DNA of 64,000 nucleotides from Streptacidiphilus sp041262525 (GTDB lineage Bacteria > Actinomycetota > Actinomycetes > Streptomycetales > Streptomycetaceae). The DNA is taken from the NCBI RefSeq assembly GCF_041262525.1, contig NZ_JBGCCK010000010.1, positions 1-64,000 of the forward strand, given 5' to 3'. Under the pieces are notes generated by a model. That model saw only the letters and a program-made list of their open reading frames with translations. It had not been told where the DNA came from and ran no database searches. Shown here in pieces: positions 16,684 to 26,290 of this stretch; position 1 is the stretch's first letter, and each line of letters starts with the position of its first letter. Both the position numbers and the translations under genes were made by a program.

Positions 16684-17862
16684 ATGCACAGAAGAACGAT
16701 CATCATGGCCGGTGCCCCGCTCGTCGCGGGTGTCCTGGTACTCAGCGCCTGCTCAAGCAGCAAGAGCAGCAGCGGAGGCGGCAAGCCGACCTACACGATC
16801 GGCTTCCAGGGGCCGCTGACCGGGCCCAACGCCCAGCTCGGCATCAACATCGACTACGGGGTGAAGCTCGCCGTCCAGCAGGCCAACGCCACCGGCAACC
16901 TGCCGTTCACGCTGAAGGTCGCCGAGGCCGACGACCAGGGCGACCCGGCCAAGGGCCCGACTGCCGCACAGCAGCTGATCGGCGACAGCAGCGTCATCGG
17001 CGTCGTCGGTCCGACCTTCTCCGGCGCCACCAAGGCCGCCGAGCCGCTGTTCACCCAGGCCAACCTGGCCTCGGTGAGCGCGTCGGCGACCAACTCCTCG
17101 CTCACCGATCCGACGAACGGCTTCAAGACCTTCTTCCGGATCGTCCCGCCCGACTCCGCCCAGGGTGTCTCGGCCGCCGACTACATGGCCAAGGTGCTGA
17201 AGGTGAAGTCGGTCTACCTGATCGACGACAAGTCCGACTACGGCGTCGGTCTGGCCGGCAACATCAAGACCGAGCTGGCCAAGGACGGTATCTCGGTGAC
17301 CAGCGACAGCGTTGCCGCAGGCACCAATGACTACTCGGCGGTAGCCACCAAGGTCGCGAACTCCGGCGCAGGGGCGGTCTACTACGCGGGCTACTACGCG
17401 GACGCCGCCCCGCTGGCGAAGGCGATCAAGAACACCTCCTTCTCCGGCAAGGAGATGTCCGACGACGGCACCAACGACCCGAAGTTCATCTCTCTCGCCG
17501 GCACGGCGAGCGAGGGCTGGCAGTTCACCTGCCCCTGCCTGTCGGCACAGGCCGCCACCGACACCGCCACCAAGGCCTTCGTCACCAACTACACCGCGCT
17601 GGCGAATCAGGCTCCGGGCACGTACTCGCCCGAGGGGTACGACACCGCCAACACGATCATCTCCGTGATGAAGGGGATCGGGAGCGACGTCACCCGCGCG
17701 AAGGTCGTGGACGGTCTCAAGACCGTCGACTACAAGGGCCTGACCAAGGAGATCAAGTTCCAGCCCAACGGTGAGGTCACCGAGAAGGGCATCTACGTCT
17801 ACGAGGTCAAGGGCGGCAAGATCACCGAGCTCGGCACGGTGGACAAGCAGATTTCCGGCTGA
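16684..17862 (+). CDS. livK: Branched-chain amino acid ABC transporter substrate-binding lipoprotein
   Basis: 392 residues. Captures branched-chain amino acids (or a related ligand) outside the membrane for the LivHMGF importer. The lipoprotein signal has lipobox LSAC with the acylated cysteine at residue 23, followed by a Ser/Gly-rich tether. The Peripla_BP_6 fold follows: TIGFQGPLTGPNAQLG, VIGVVGPTFSGATKAAEP, and YYAGYYADAAPLAKAI. ATG 16684 places the signal peptide correctly. First gene of a five-gene transport cluster, 104 bases before livH. Confidence 0.93.
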   Translation: MHRRTIIMAGAPLVAGVLVLSACSSSKSSSGGGKPTYTIGFQGPLTGPNAQLGINIDYGVKLAVQQANATGNLPFTLKVAEADDQGDPAKGPTAAQQLIGDSSVIGVVGPTFSGATKAAEPLFTQANLASVSASATNSSLTDPTNGFKTFFRIVPPDSAQGVSAADYMAKVLKVKSVYLIDDKSDYGVGLAGNIKTELAKDGISVTSDSVAAGTNDYSAVATKVANSGAGAVYYAGYYADAAPLAKAIKNTSFSGKEMSDDGTNDPKFISLAGTASEGWQFTCPCLSAQAATDTATKAFVTNYTALANQAPGTYSPEGYDTANTIISVMKGIGSDVTRAKVVDGLKTVDYKGLTKEIKFQPNGEVTEKGIYVYEVKGGKITELGTVDKQISG

Positions 17863-17966
17863 TCCGGTTCCGGCTGATCCACGTCCGGCCACCGTCCGCA
17901 CGGACGCCCGGGAGGCTACGCCTGCCGGGCGTCCGGCGGGCTCGCGCAGAGGAAGTCCACCCGCCC

Positions 17967-18896
17967 ATGTGTCTCACCCAACATTTCTGGCAGTTCCTCA
18001 TCCCCGGGATCACTCTCGGATCGCTCTACGCGCTGATCGCGATCGGATACACCCTCGTCTACGGCGTCCTGCAGCTGATCAACTTCGCGCACAGCGAGGT
18101 GTTCATGACCGGCGGATTCGCCGGCCTCTTCATCGCTCAGGCGCTGGTCACCACGGGAGTCACCCCGCACGGCGCGGACTCCGTGCTCTACATGCTGGCC
18201 GGACTGGCCGGATCCGCGGTGTTCGGCGCCATCGTGGCCTTCCTGCTGGAGCGGGTCGCCTACCGTCCACTGCGGCGGCGGAACGCGCCCAGGCTGGTCT
18301 ACCTGATCACGGCGATCGGCGCGTCGCTGTTCCTGGCCAACCTGGCCGGCAAGCTCTTTGGCCGGGACAAGTCGAACATCCCCGACCTGTACTCCAACGG
18401 CGTGGTCTTCACGCTGTTCGGCGCCCAGGTGCGAGTCCAGCAGCTAGTGATCATCGGCTCGGGTCTCGGCCTGATGGTGCTGCTCGACACCGTGGTCAGG
18501 CGCACCAAGCTCGGCGCCGGCATCCGGTCGGTGGCGCAGGACGCGCAGACCGCCAGCCTGATGGGCGTGAACATCAACCGGGTGATCTCGCAGACCTTCG
18601 TGATCGGCGGTCTGCTCGGCGGCGCCGCAGGCTTCCTCTTCGGCACCTACCTCAACGTGCACTACCAGATGGGCTTTCTGCCCGGCATCAAGGCCTTCGC
18701 GGCCGCGGTGCTCGGCGGCATCGGCAACATCCGCGGTGCGATGCTCGGGGGCCTGCTGCTCGGCATCGTCGAAAGCCTGAGCCAGTCCTGCATGTCGAGT
18801 CAGTGGATCGACGTGGTCGCCTTCGTGGTGCTGATCCTGGTCCTGATGTTCCGGCCCACGGGCATCCTCGGGCAGCGGCTGGGGCGTGCCGCATGA
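17967..18896 (+). CDS. livH: Branched-chain amino acid ABC transporter permease LivH
   Basis: 309 residues, membrane permease of the BPD_transp_2 family. Opens with ITLGSLYALIAIGYTLVYGVLQLINFAHSEVFMTGGF, the LivH signature, and contains about eight hydrophobic segments. The cytoplasmic EAA-like loop lies around QDAQTASLMGVNINRVI. An AGAGGAAG ribosome site precedes ATG 17967. The stop overlaps livM by 4 bp (ATGA). Confidence 0.94.
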   Translation: MCLTQHFWQFLIPGITLGSLYALIAIGYTLVYGVLQLINFAHSEVFMTGGFAGLFIAQALVTTGVTPHGADSVLYMLAGLAGSAVFGAIVAFLLERVAYRPLRRRNAPRLVYLITAIGASLFLANLAGKLFGRDKSNIPDLYSNGVVFTLFGAQVRVQQLVIIGSGLGLMVLLDTVVRRTKLGAGIRSVAQDAQTASLMGVNINRVISQTFVIGGLLGGAAGFLFGTYLNVHYQMGFLPGIKAFAAAVLGGIGNIRGAMLGGLLLGIVESLSQSCMSSQWIDVVAFVVLILVLMFRPTGILGQRLGRAA

Positions 18897-20236
18897 CCAT
18901 CGGCAAGCCCCCCGTGCAGGTGCGCCGGACGCGGCAGGTCGATCCGCGCTGGATGCGGCTGGGCGGCTGGCTGGTCATGGGCGCGCTGCTGCGGATCATG
19001 ACTGACACCGCCGAGGGCACGCCCAGCGACCACTGGTACGTGCTCAGCAATGCCCTCGAATCGCCCGCGCTGATCGGGTGGCTGGCGGCGGCCGTGGTGG
19101 TCTGGGCGCTGCTGGAGGTCTGGCGCGCCCGACAACTCGGCTCCGTCGTCTCGACCTGGACGGCCGCCCCGCGCGGCCGGTTGCGCACGCTCTCGGCGGT
19201 CCCGCTCACCCGTTGGCTGATGCTGGCCGCCGTGGCGGCGGCGGCGATCGTGATCCCGCAGTTCCTCAGCGAGTTCTACCAGCGCGTCCTGGTCGACCAG
19301 GTGGCGGTCTTCGTCCTGCTCGCGGTCGGGCTGAACGTGGTGGTCGGCTGGGCCGGCCTGCTCGACCTGGGCTACGTCGCCTTCTTCGCCATCGGCGCCT
19401 ACACCTGCGCCTACTTCACCCGGGCACTGCCCGTGAGGCCGCCGTTCGCCCTCAACCCCTTCGTGATCCTGCCGATCGCCGTGCTCGTCTGCCTGACGGC
19501 CGGTCTGCTGCTCGGCGCTCCTACGCTGCGATTGCGTGGCGACTATCTGGCGATCGTGACGCTGGGCTTCCACGAGATCGTCCAGCTGTTCCTGGTGAAC
19601 AAGAACAACTGGACCGGGGGCAACGAGGGCGCGTTCGGCATCCCCCACTTCTCGATCAACCTCTTCGGCATCCACTACAGCTGGACCCTGGCGTCGCTGC
19701 CGTACTGGTACCTGTTCATCGCGATGCTGGCCATTCTGGTGTTCCTCTTCAATCGCCTGGAGCACTCCAAGGTCGGCCGGTCCTGGACCTCGATCCGGGA
19801 GGACGAGGTGGCGGCCGCGGCCAACGGCGTTCCCACGGTCAAGTACAAGCTGATGGCCTTCGCGATCGGCGCCTCCACCTCCGGTCTGTCCGGGGTGCTC
19901 TACGCCTCGCGTATCGGCTACATCAACCCGGCGAGCTTCCCCATCGTCCTGTCCATCACCGTGCTCTCGTACGTGATCTTCGGGGGCATGGGCTCGCTGA
20001 TCGGCGTGATCGTCGGAGCGGCGCTGCTGACCTTCCTGCCCGCGGTCTTCCAGGAGCAGGCCATCGTCCGCCAGGAGGACATCCCGATGTGGATCGGAGC
20101 GATCCTGGTGGTCATGATGATCTTCCGCTCGCAGGGCCTGATCCCGTCCCGGCGACGCAGGCGGGAGCTCAGGCTCGCGGCCCAGGGCATCGCCGACGCG
20201 GACGCCATGTCCGAGTCCCCCGAAGGGAGGAGCTGA
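18893..20236 (+). CDS. livM: Branched-chain amino acid ABC transporter permease LivM
   Basis: 447 residues, longer than E. coli LivM because of about 120 extra N-terminal residues carrying three hydrophobic segments before the conserved core. The core shows VGLNVVVGWAGLLDLGYVAFFAIGAY, LRLRGDYLAIVTLGFHEI and the cytoplasmic loop SIREDEVAAAANGV. The start ATG 18893 overlaps the livH stop, and the stop shares one base with livG (TGATG). Confidence 0.94.
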   Translation: MTIGKPPVQVRRTRQVDPRWMRLGGWLVMGALLRIMTDTAEGTPSDHWYVLSNALESPALIGWLAAAVVVWALLEVWRARQLGSVVSTWTAAPRGRLRTLSAVPLTRWLMLAAVAAAAIVIPQFLSEFYQRVLVDQVAVFVLLAVGLNVVVGWAGLLDLGYVAFFAIGAYTCAYFTRALPVRPPFALNPFVILPIAVLVCLTAGLLLGAPTLRLRGDYLAIVTLGFHEIVQLFLVNKNNWTGGNEGAFGIPHFSINLFGIHYSWTLASLPYWYLFIAMLAILVFLFNRLEHSKVGRSWTSIREDEVAAAANGVPTVKYKLMAFAIGASTSGLSGVLYASRIGYINPASFPIVLSITVLSYVIFGGMGSLIGVIVGAALLTFLPAVFQEQAIVRQEDIPMWIGAILVVMMIFRSQGLIPSRRRRRELRLAAQGIADADAMSESPEGRS

Positions 20237-21083
20237 TGGGCACCCCCGTGACGCGCACGCCGCCGAAGGCCGGGGAGGTGTTGCTGACCGTCCGCCAGGT
20301 GACGCTGCGCTTCGGTGGGCTGACCAGCCTCAGCGAGGTGGACCTGCACCTGGACCGCGGCGAGATCCTGGCGGTGATCGGGCCGAACGGCGCCGGCAAG
20401 ACCTCGCTGTTCAACTGCCTGACCGGGGTCTACACCCCGCAGGAGGGCACGATCGAGTTCATCACGGCGGACCGCACCCCCGTCCAGCTGGTGAGCGGTA
20501 CGGCCCGACGCCGCAGGAGCCGCAAACCGCATGCGGTGAACCATGCCGGGATCGCCCGGACCTTCCAGAACATCCGTCTGTTCGCCGCGCTCTCCGCCTT
20601 CGACAACGTGAAGATCGCGGCCGAGACCCGACAACGGACGGGCCCCATCGGCGCGATGCTGCGACTCCCCCACGCCCGGGCCAACGAGAGGAACAGCGAC
20701 CGGCGCACCGAGGAGCTGCTGGACTTCGTCGGCCTGCGGGCAGTGGCCGACGAACTGGCCTCCTCCCTCTCCTACGGCGTGCAGCGACGGCTGGAGATCG
20801 CCCGCGCGCTGGCCACCGATCCGGCGCTGCTGCTCCTGGACGAACCGGCAGCCGGTACCAACCCGACCGAGAAGCGCGAGCTGGAGGGGCTGATCCGGCG
20901 GATCAACTCCGAGCTCGATGTGACGGTGCTGCTGATCGAGCACGACATGAAGCTGGTCATGTCGGTGGCCGACCGGGTGACGGTGCTCAACTTCGGCAAG
21001 GTGATCGCCGAGGGCCGGCCGGAAGAGGTACAGCGCAACCCGGCGGTGATCGAGGCCTATCTGGGCTCGGCGGAGGAGGAGTC

Positions 21084-21087
<4 letters not shown>
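20236..21087 (+). CDS. livG: Branched-chain amino acid ABC transporter ATP-binding protein LivG
   Basis: 283 residues, cytoplasmic ATPase of the importer. Walker A GPNGAGKT (about residues 53-60), signature LSYGVQRRLEIARAL, Walker B LLLLDEPAAGTNP and the switch histidine in LIEHDMKLVMSVADRV. The C-terminal VIEAYLG ending is typical of LivG. An insert of about 20 residues rich in Arg (around 85-105) precedes the Q-loop region. GGGAGGAG precedes the start. Confidence 0.95.
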
Positions 21088-21845
<758 letters not shown>

Positions 21846-21947
21846 CGACGCCGCCATACGGTCAGAGCGGAGGTGAGCCCCTCGCGCGGCTGCTGTGTGG
21901 CAGCATGTCGCCCGATTCGTCGTGACGAGCGGAAGGACGGGGCCGGC

Positions 21948-22397
21948 GTGCTGATCCGGGGTGCACAGGCCGAAGAGGCCGCGCAATTGAGCGCGCTGGC
22001 ACTGCGATCGAAGGGCTACTGGGGCTACGACGAGGCGTTCCTTGACGCCTGCCGGCAGGAACTGACCCTGCACCCCGAAGAACTCGCACCAAAACGCACC
22101 GTCGTCGCAGAACGGGACGGCAGCATCCTGGGCTTCGCGACGCTGGAGGGAGACCCTCCCGAGGGAGCTCTGGGCATGCTGTTCGTCGCGCCGGACGCCA
22201 TCGGGCAGGGCGTCGGCCGTCGGCTCTACGAGCACGCTCTCGCCGCCGCGCGCGAGCTGGGCTTTGTGCGGCTCACGATCGACGCCGACCCGAACGCGGA
22301 AGCGTTCTACCGGGCCATGGGCGCCGAATTCGTCGGCACCACCCCGTCCGAGTCGATTCCCGGACGGGTGCTGCCGCAGCTGGCCGTCACGCTCTGA
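21948..22397 (+). CDS. GNAT-family N-acetyltransferase
   Basis: 149 residues. The acetyl-CoA binding motif is LFVAPDAIGQGVGRRLYEHAL (about 78-98) and the C-terminal DADPNAEAFYRAMGAEFVG is typical of GNAT enzymes. GTG 21948 is preferred because GGAAGGA lies upstream and the product begins with the GNAT-like LIRGAQAEEAAQLSAL. Substrate unknown. Converges on the flavin oxidoreductase gene 22 bases away. Confidence 0.85.
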   Translation: MLIRGAQAEEAAQLSALALRSKGYWGYDEAFLDACRQELTLHPEELAPKRTVVAERDGSILGFATLEGDPPEGALGMLFVAPDAIGQGVGRRLYEHALAAARELGFVRLTIDADPNAEAFYRAMGAEFVGTTPSESIPGRVLPQLAVTL

Positions 22398-22419
22398 CGC
22401 TGATGCCCCCGGCCGCTGA

Positions 22420-23511
22420 TCAGGCGCGCGCGTACTGGTTCGGGACGGGGACCGTCGCGCCAAGGTCACGCGCGGCGTGGCGGGCCCAGTAAGGGTCGCG
22501 GAGGAGGGCGCGGCCGAGGAGGACGGCGTCGGCGTCGCCCCTGGCGAGGACGGCCTCGGCCTGGGCGGGCTCGGTGATGAGGCCGACGGCGGCGGTGGCG
22601 AGGCCGGTGCGAGAGCGGATCGCGGAGGCGAAGGGAACCTGGAAGTCCGGGCCGACCGGGATCGTCGCGTCGGGGACGTTGCCGCCGGTGGAGACGTCGA
22701 GGAGGTCGACGCCGCGGGACTGGAGCTCCTTGGCGAGCTGGATCGTGTCCTCGCCGGTCCAGCCCTCGCGGGAGGGGTCCTCGTCGAGCCAGTCCGTGGC
22801 GGAGGTCCGGAAGAAGAGCGGGAGTTCGTCCGGCCACACGGAGCGGACGGCGTCGACGATCTCGAAGGCGAACCGCATCCGGTTCTCCAGCGAGCCGCCG
22901 TAGGCGTCCGTGCGGTGGTTGGAGTACGGCGAGAGGAACTCGTGCACGAGGTAGCCGTGTGCGCCGTGGATCTCCGCCACCTGGAAGCCGGCGTCGAGCG
23001 CACGCCGGGCTGCCGCCGCGAACTGCTCGACGATGCGGGTGATGTCCCCCGTCGTCAGCTCGTGCGGGACCGGGTAGGAGCCGAAGGCCGCCGCACTCGG
23101 GCCCAGTGCCTGCCAGCCGCCGTCCTGGCCGACCGGGACGGCCGCGCCGCGGTCGATCCACGGCGGGCTGACCGACGCCTTGCGGCCGGCGTGGGCGAGC
23201 TGGATGCCGGGGACGGCGCCCTGCTCGCGCAGGAAGGCGGTGATCCGGCGGAACGCTGCCGTCTGCGTGTCGTTCCACAGGCCAAGGTCGCGGGCGCTGA
23301 TCCGGCCCTCGGGGCTGACCGCCGTGGCCTCCGTCAGGATCAGGCCGGCGCCACCGACCGCGCGGGAGGCGAGGTGCTGGAAGTGCCAGTCCCCCGGCAC
23401 GCCTGTGTCCGGCCCCTCGACCGGCGCGGAGTACTGGCACATCGGCGCCATCCAGACCCGGTTGGGGGCGGTGACGGCGCGCAGGGCGAGGGGCTCGAAC
23501 AGCAGGCTCAT
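22420..23511 (-). CDS. Old-yellow-enzyme family NADH:flavin oxidoreductase (YqjM type)
   Basis: 363 residues. FMN-dependent reduction of activated C=C bonds or related substrates. The opening LFEPLALRAVTAPNRVWMAPMCQYSA, the QLAHAGRKAS segment, HGAHGYLVHEFLSPYSNHRTDAYGGSLENRMRF and the late GLITEPAQAEAVLARGDADAVLLGRALLRDPYW are all hallmarks of the YqjM-like group. Lies 73 bases downstream of the alcohol dehydrogenase on the same strand, so the two may be co-transcribed. Confidence 0.92.
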   Translation of the reverse strand: MSLLFEPLALRAVTAPNRVWMAPMCQYSAPVEGPDTGVPGDWHFQHLASRAVGGAGLILTEATAVSPEGRISARDLGLWNDTQTAAFRRITAFLREQGAVPGIQLAHAGRKASVSPPWIDRGAAVPVGQDGGWQALGPSAAAFGSYPVPHELTTGDITRIVEQFAAAARRALDAGFQVAEIHGAHGYLVHEFLSPYSNHRTDAYGGSLENRMRFAFEIVDAVRSVWPDELPLFFRTSATDWLDEDPSREGWTGEDTIQLAKELQSRGVDLLDVSTGGNVPDATIPVGPDFQVPFASAIRSRTGLATAAVGLITEPAQAEAVLARGDADAVLLGRALLRDPYWARHAARDLGATVPVPNQYARA

Positions 23512-23584
23512 AAGGGTTTTGGCTCCTGAGGGCGGATCAGCTGGTGTGTGCGGTCAGCTGGTGCGGGATCAGAGGGTGAAGGCG

Positions 23585-24637
23585 TCAGATGGTGGCAGTG
23601 TCGATCACGAAGCGGTAGCGGACGTCGCTGTTCAGGACCCGCTCGTAGGCGTCGTTGATCTGGTCTGCACCGATCACCTCGACCTCCGCTCCGATCCCAT
23701 GCTCCGCGCAGAAGTCCAACATCTCCTGCGTCTGCGGGATTCCCCCGATCATGGAGCCGGCCAGCGTCTTGTTGCCGCCGATCAGGGAGAACACCGCCAC
23801 CGGGACCGGGTGCGAGGGCGCGCCCACCTGGACCAGGGCGCCGGTCGGCTTGAGCAGGCCGAGGTAGGCGTTGAGGTCGAGGTCCGCCGAGACCGTGTTG
23901 ACGATCAGGTCGAAGTGGCCGGCCAGCTTCTCGAAGGTGGCCTCGTCGGAGGTGGCGTAGTAGTGGTCCGCGCCGAGCTTCAGGCCCTCCTCGCGCTTGC
24001 GCAGCGACTGGCTGAGCACGGTGACCTCGGCGCCCTTGGCGTGGGCGATCTTGACGCCCATGTGGCCGAGGCCGCCCAGTCCGACGATGGCGACCTTCTT
24101 GCCGGGTCCGGCGCCGAAGCGGTCGAGCGGCGAGTAGGTGGTGATGCCGGCGCAGAGCAGCGGCGCGGCGGCGTCCAGCGGGATGCCGTCGGGGATCTTC
24201 AGCGCGAAGCGCTCGGTGACGACGACCTGCTTGGCGTAGCCGCCGTAGGTGGGCTCGCCGTCGCGGCCGGTGTCGTTGTAGGTGCCGGTCGCGCCGCCTT
24301 CGCCGGAGCAGAACTGCTCGAAGCCGGCCAGGCACTGCTCACAGGCACCGCAGGAGTCGACCAGGCAGCCGACGCCGACGCGGTCGCCGACCGCGTGCCG
24401 GGTGACGGCGGAGCCGACGGCCGCGACGGTGCCGGCGATCTCGTGGCCGGGGACCATCGGGAAGATCGCCGGGCCCCAGTCCTCGTTGACCTGGTGGATG
24501 TCGGAGTGGCAGATGCCGGCGTAGGCGATGTCGATGAGGATGTCGTGCTCGCCCAGTTCGCGGCGCGGCACGGTGGTGCGCTCCAGCGGGGCCTTGGCGG
24601 CGGGGGCGGCGTACGCGGGGATCGTGCTGGTTGTCAT
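23585..24637 (-). CDS. NADP-dependent zinc alcohol dehydrogenase (cinnamyl-alcohol/YahK type)
   Basis: 350 residues. Interconverts aldehydes and primary alcohols. Catalytic-zinc site GICHSDIHQ and PGHEIAGTVAAVG; structural-zinc cysteines in CLVDSCGACEQCLAGFEQFC; Rossmann motif VGLGGLGHMGVKIAHAKG. The ATG at 24637 is chosen because the product then starts MTTSTIPAYAAPA; the upstream extension overlaps the promoter region. Divergent from an XRE/MmyB regulator with a 100-bp shared region, and followed by the flavin oxidoreductase. The three genes probably form a regulator-plus-redox module. Confidence 0.93.
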   Translation of the reverse strand: MTTSTIPAYAAPAAKAPLERTTVPRRELGEHDILIDIAYAGICHSDIHQVNEDWGPAIFPMVPGHEIAGTVAAVGSAVTRHAVGDRVGVGCLVDSCGACEQCLAGFEQFCSGEGGATGTYNDTGRDGEPTYGGYAKQVVVTERFALKIPDGIPLDAAAPLLCAGITTYSPLDRFGAGPGKKVAIVGLGGLGHMGVKIAHAKGAEVTVLSQSLRKREEGLKLGADHYYATSDEATFEKLAGHFDLIVNTVSADLDLNAYLGLLKPTGALVQVGAPSHPVPVAVFSLIGGNKTLAGSMIGGIPQTQEMLDFCAEHGIGAEVEVIGADQINDAYERVLNSDVRYRFVIDTATI

Positions 24638-24737
24638 GGTGTCCACCCTGCCCGAATGCGCAGGGTGCAGCCAGTCACTCACGGAACGTACGCCTGGTGT
24701 TCCTACCACTGGCAGAGTCACCCTCATACTCAGAGGT

Positions 24738-25766
24738 ATGACCGGTTCCGCCCCCGCCTCTCCGTCCAACAGTGCATCCGACCGTGCCTCGGAGCCCGCT
24801 GCCGTCGATCCGCGCAGCGATCTGAGCGAGTTCCTGCGGACCCGCCGCGCCCGGCTGCAGCCCGAGGACGTGGGCCTGCCCTACTACGGCGCGCGGCGCC
24901 GCGTGCCGGGGCTGCGCCGGGAGGAGCTGGCCCAGCTGGCCGGGGTGAGCGCCGCCTACTACACGCGGCTGGAGCAGGGGAACGCCCGCAACGTCTCGGC
25001 GGCGGTGCTCGACGCGATCGCGGAGGCGCTGCGGCTGGACCAAGCGGAGCGGGAGCATCTCGACCACCTGGCCAAGCCCGCGCCCCGCCGCGGGCGGACG
25101 GCCGCCAACCGTCCGCAGCGGGTCCGTCCGCAGGTGCAGCACCTGCTGGACGCGATGGACACCGTGCCCGCCTTCGTGCTGGGCCGCCGCACGGATGTGA
25201 TCGCCTGGAACCGGATGGCGTGCGCGCTGCTGGGCGACTTCGGGTCCCGGCCGCCGGAGCAGCGGAACATGGCCTGGCTCATCTTCATGGACCCATTCGC
25301 GCGCGAGCTGTACGACGACTGGGAGGGCAAGGCCCACGACGTGGTCGCCTGCCTGCGGATGGACGCCGGACGCAGCCCGGACGACCCGAAGCTCGCCGCG
25401 CTGATCGGCGAGCTGTCGGTCAAGAGTCCGGAATTCCGCCGTTGGTGGGCCGCGCACGACGTGCGCGGGAAGGGGCACTGCTCGAAGGAGCTGCACCACC
25501 CGGTCGTCGGGCCGATCACCCTGGCCTACGAGACCATGCTGCTGCCCGCGGACGCCGACCAGCAGCTCATCACCTACGCGGCGGAGCCGGGCTCCGCGTC
25601 GGCGGAAGCGCTGCGGCTGCTGGCGAGCTGGACCGCGGATCCGCTCGCGAGCGGCGCGGGCGGAAGCGAGAGCGCAGGCGAGAGCGGAAGCCAGGTCACG
25701 GGCGCGGGGGCAGGACCAAAGATCCGGACCCCGGTGCCCAAAGCCCCGGGTGGAGGTGTTAACTAA
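24738..25766 (+). CDS. XRE/MmyB-type helix-turn-helix transcriptional regulator
   Basis: 342 residues. The N-terminal HTH_31/XRE domain has FLRTRRARLQPEDVGLPYYGARRRVPGLRREELAQLAGVSAAYYTRLEQGNARNVS (about 30-85). It is followed by an MmyB ligand-binding domain (VQHLLDAMDTVPAFVLGRRTDVIAWN ... YEEM-like LAYETMLLPADADQQL). Such regulators commonly control a divergent oxidoreductase, which fits the alcohol dehydrogenase 100 bp away. The C-terminal tail is Gly/Ser/Glu-rich low complexity. The start follows AGAGGT. Confidence 0.9.
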   Translation: MTGSAPASPSNSASDRASEPAAVDPRSDLSEFLRTRRARLQPEDVGLPYYGARRRVPGLRREELAQLAGVSAAYYTRLEQGNARNVSAAVLDAIAEALRLDQAEREHLDHLAKPAPRRGRTAANRPQRVRPQVQHLLDAMDTVPAFVLGRRTDVIAWNRMACALLGDFGSRPPEQRNMAWLIFMDPFARELYDDWEGKAHDVVACLRMDAGRSPDDPKLAALIGELSVKSPEFRRWWAAHDVRGKGHCSKELHHPVVGPITLAYETMLLPADADQQLITYAAEPGSASAEALRLLASWTADPLASGAGGSESAGESGSQVTGAGAGPKIRTPVPKAPGGGVN

Positions 25767-25824
25767 GGCGAAAGCGGGAGCAAGCCCTCGCGGTACGTGG
25801 GCGCTCGACCAGTGAAGGACGGTC

Positions 25825-26064
25825 ATGCATCAGCACTTGACGCCTCTCCACACCGTCGCCCTCTACACCGTCCTGACGATGGCGGTGCTCTGGACTGCGA
25901 TCGGCGTCCGCGCCGTGTGGCTCGCCGCGTTCCGCCCGTGGGCGGTCGGCGGCGGCGCGCCCGGCCTGGACCCGGCCGAGCAGGTGCCCCTCTCCCGCAC
26001 CGAGCGCCGCGCGTTCGTCGCGATAGCGAACCAGCTGAGCCGGAGCGGCGCCCAGCCGCGCTGA
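25825..26064 (+). CDS. Small membrane protein (79 aa)
   Basis: One predicted N-terminal membrane span (about residues 10-38, VALYTVLTMAVLWTAIGVRAVWLAAF) followed by a Gly/Pro linker and a soluble basic tail ending SRTERRAFVAIANQLSRSGAQPR. AAGGAC precedes the ATG. No known family recognised. It lies 58 bases after the regulator on the same strand. Confidence 0.6.
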   Translation: MHQHLTPLHTVALYTVLTMAVLWTAIGVRAVWLAAFRPWAVGGGAPGLDPAEQVPLSRTERRAFVAIANQLSRSGAQPR

Positions 26065-26086
26065 GCAGCGCGGTCCGGGCCCCGCT

Positions 26087-26270
26087 TCACTCCGAGGTCG
26101 GGCCGCGCCCGGGTCGGTCGCGCGGCTCGACCACACCGCTCGGCGAGCCGTGCGCTTCCGGGACGGTGAGCCGGTTCCGGCCCGGGCGCTCTACCGGGCC
26201 CGGCACGTAGAGCGTGCGTTGCGGGCCGCGGGACTCGCGGAACCCGTGGCGGCTCAGCGCGAAGGGCTCC
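26087..26270 (-). pseudogene. 3' remnant of a GH35 beta-galactosidase gene
   Basis: The minus strand reads a frame containing SRGPQRTLYVPGPVERPG, then a short stretch ending GPTSE and a stop at 26087-26089. This matches the extreme C terminus of family-35 beta-galactosidases, whose last beta-domain ends with RGPQRTLYVPGPVLRPGRN and GPTEE-like residues. The rest of the gene is absent: further upstream the frame loses similarity and runs into the epimerase stop at 26291. It is a relic, not an expressed gene. Confidence 0.65.
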
Positions 26271-26290
26271 GCAACGTGGCCAGGCAGCTC

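Noticed and set aside
17771..18892. N-terminal extension of the LivM frame
   Set aside because: It overlaps LivH in another frame and is arginine-rich. The ATGA overlap at 18893 is the natural start.
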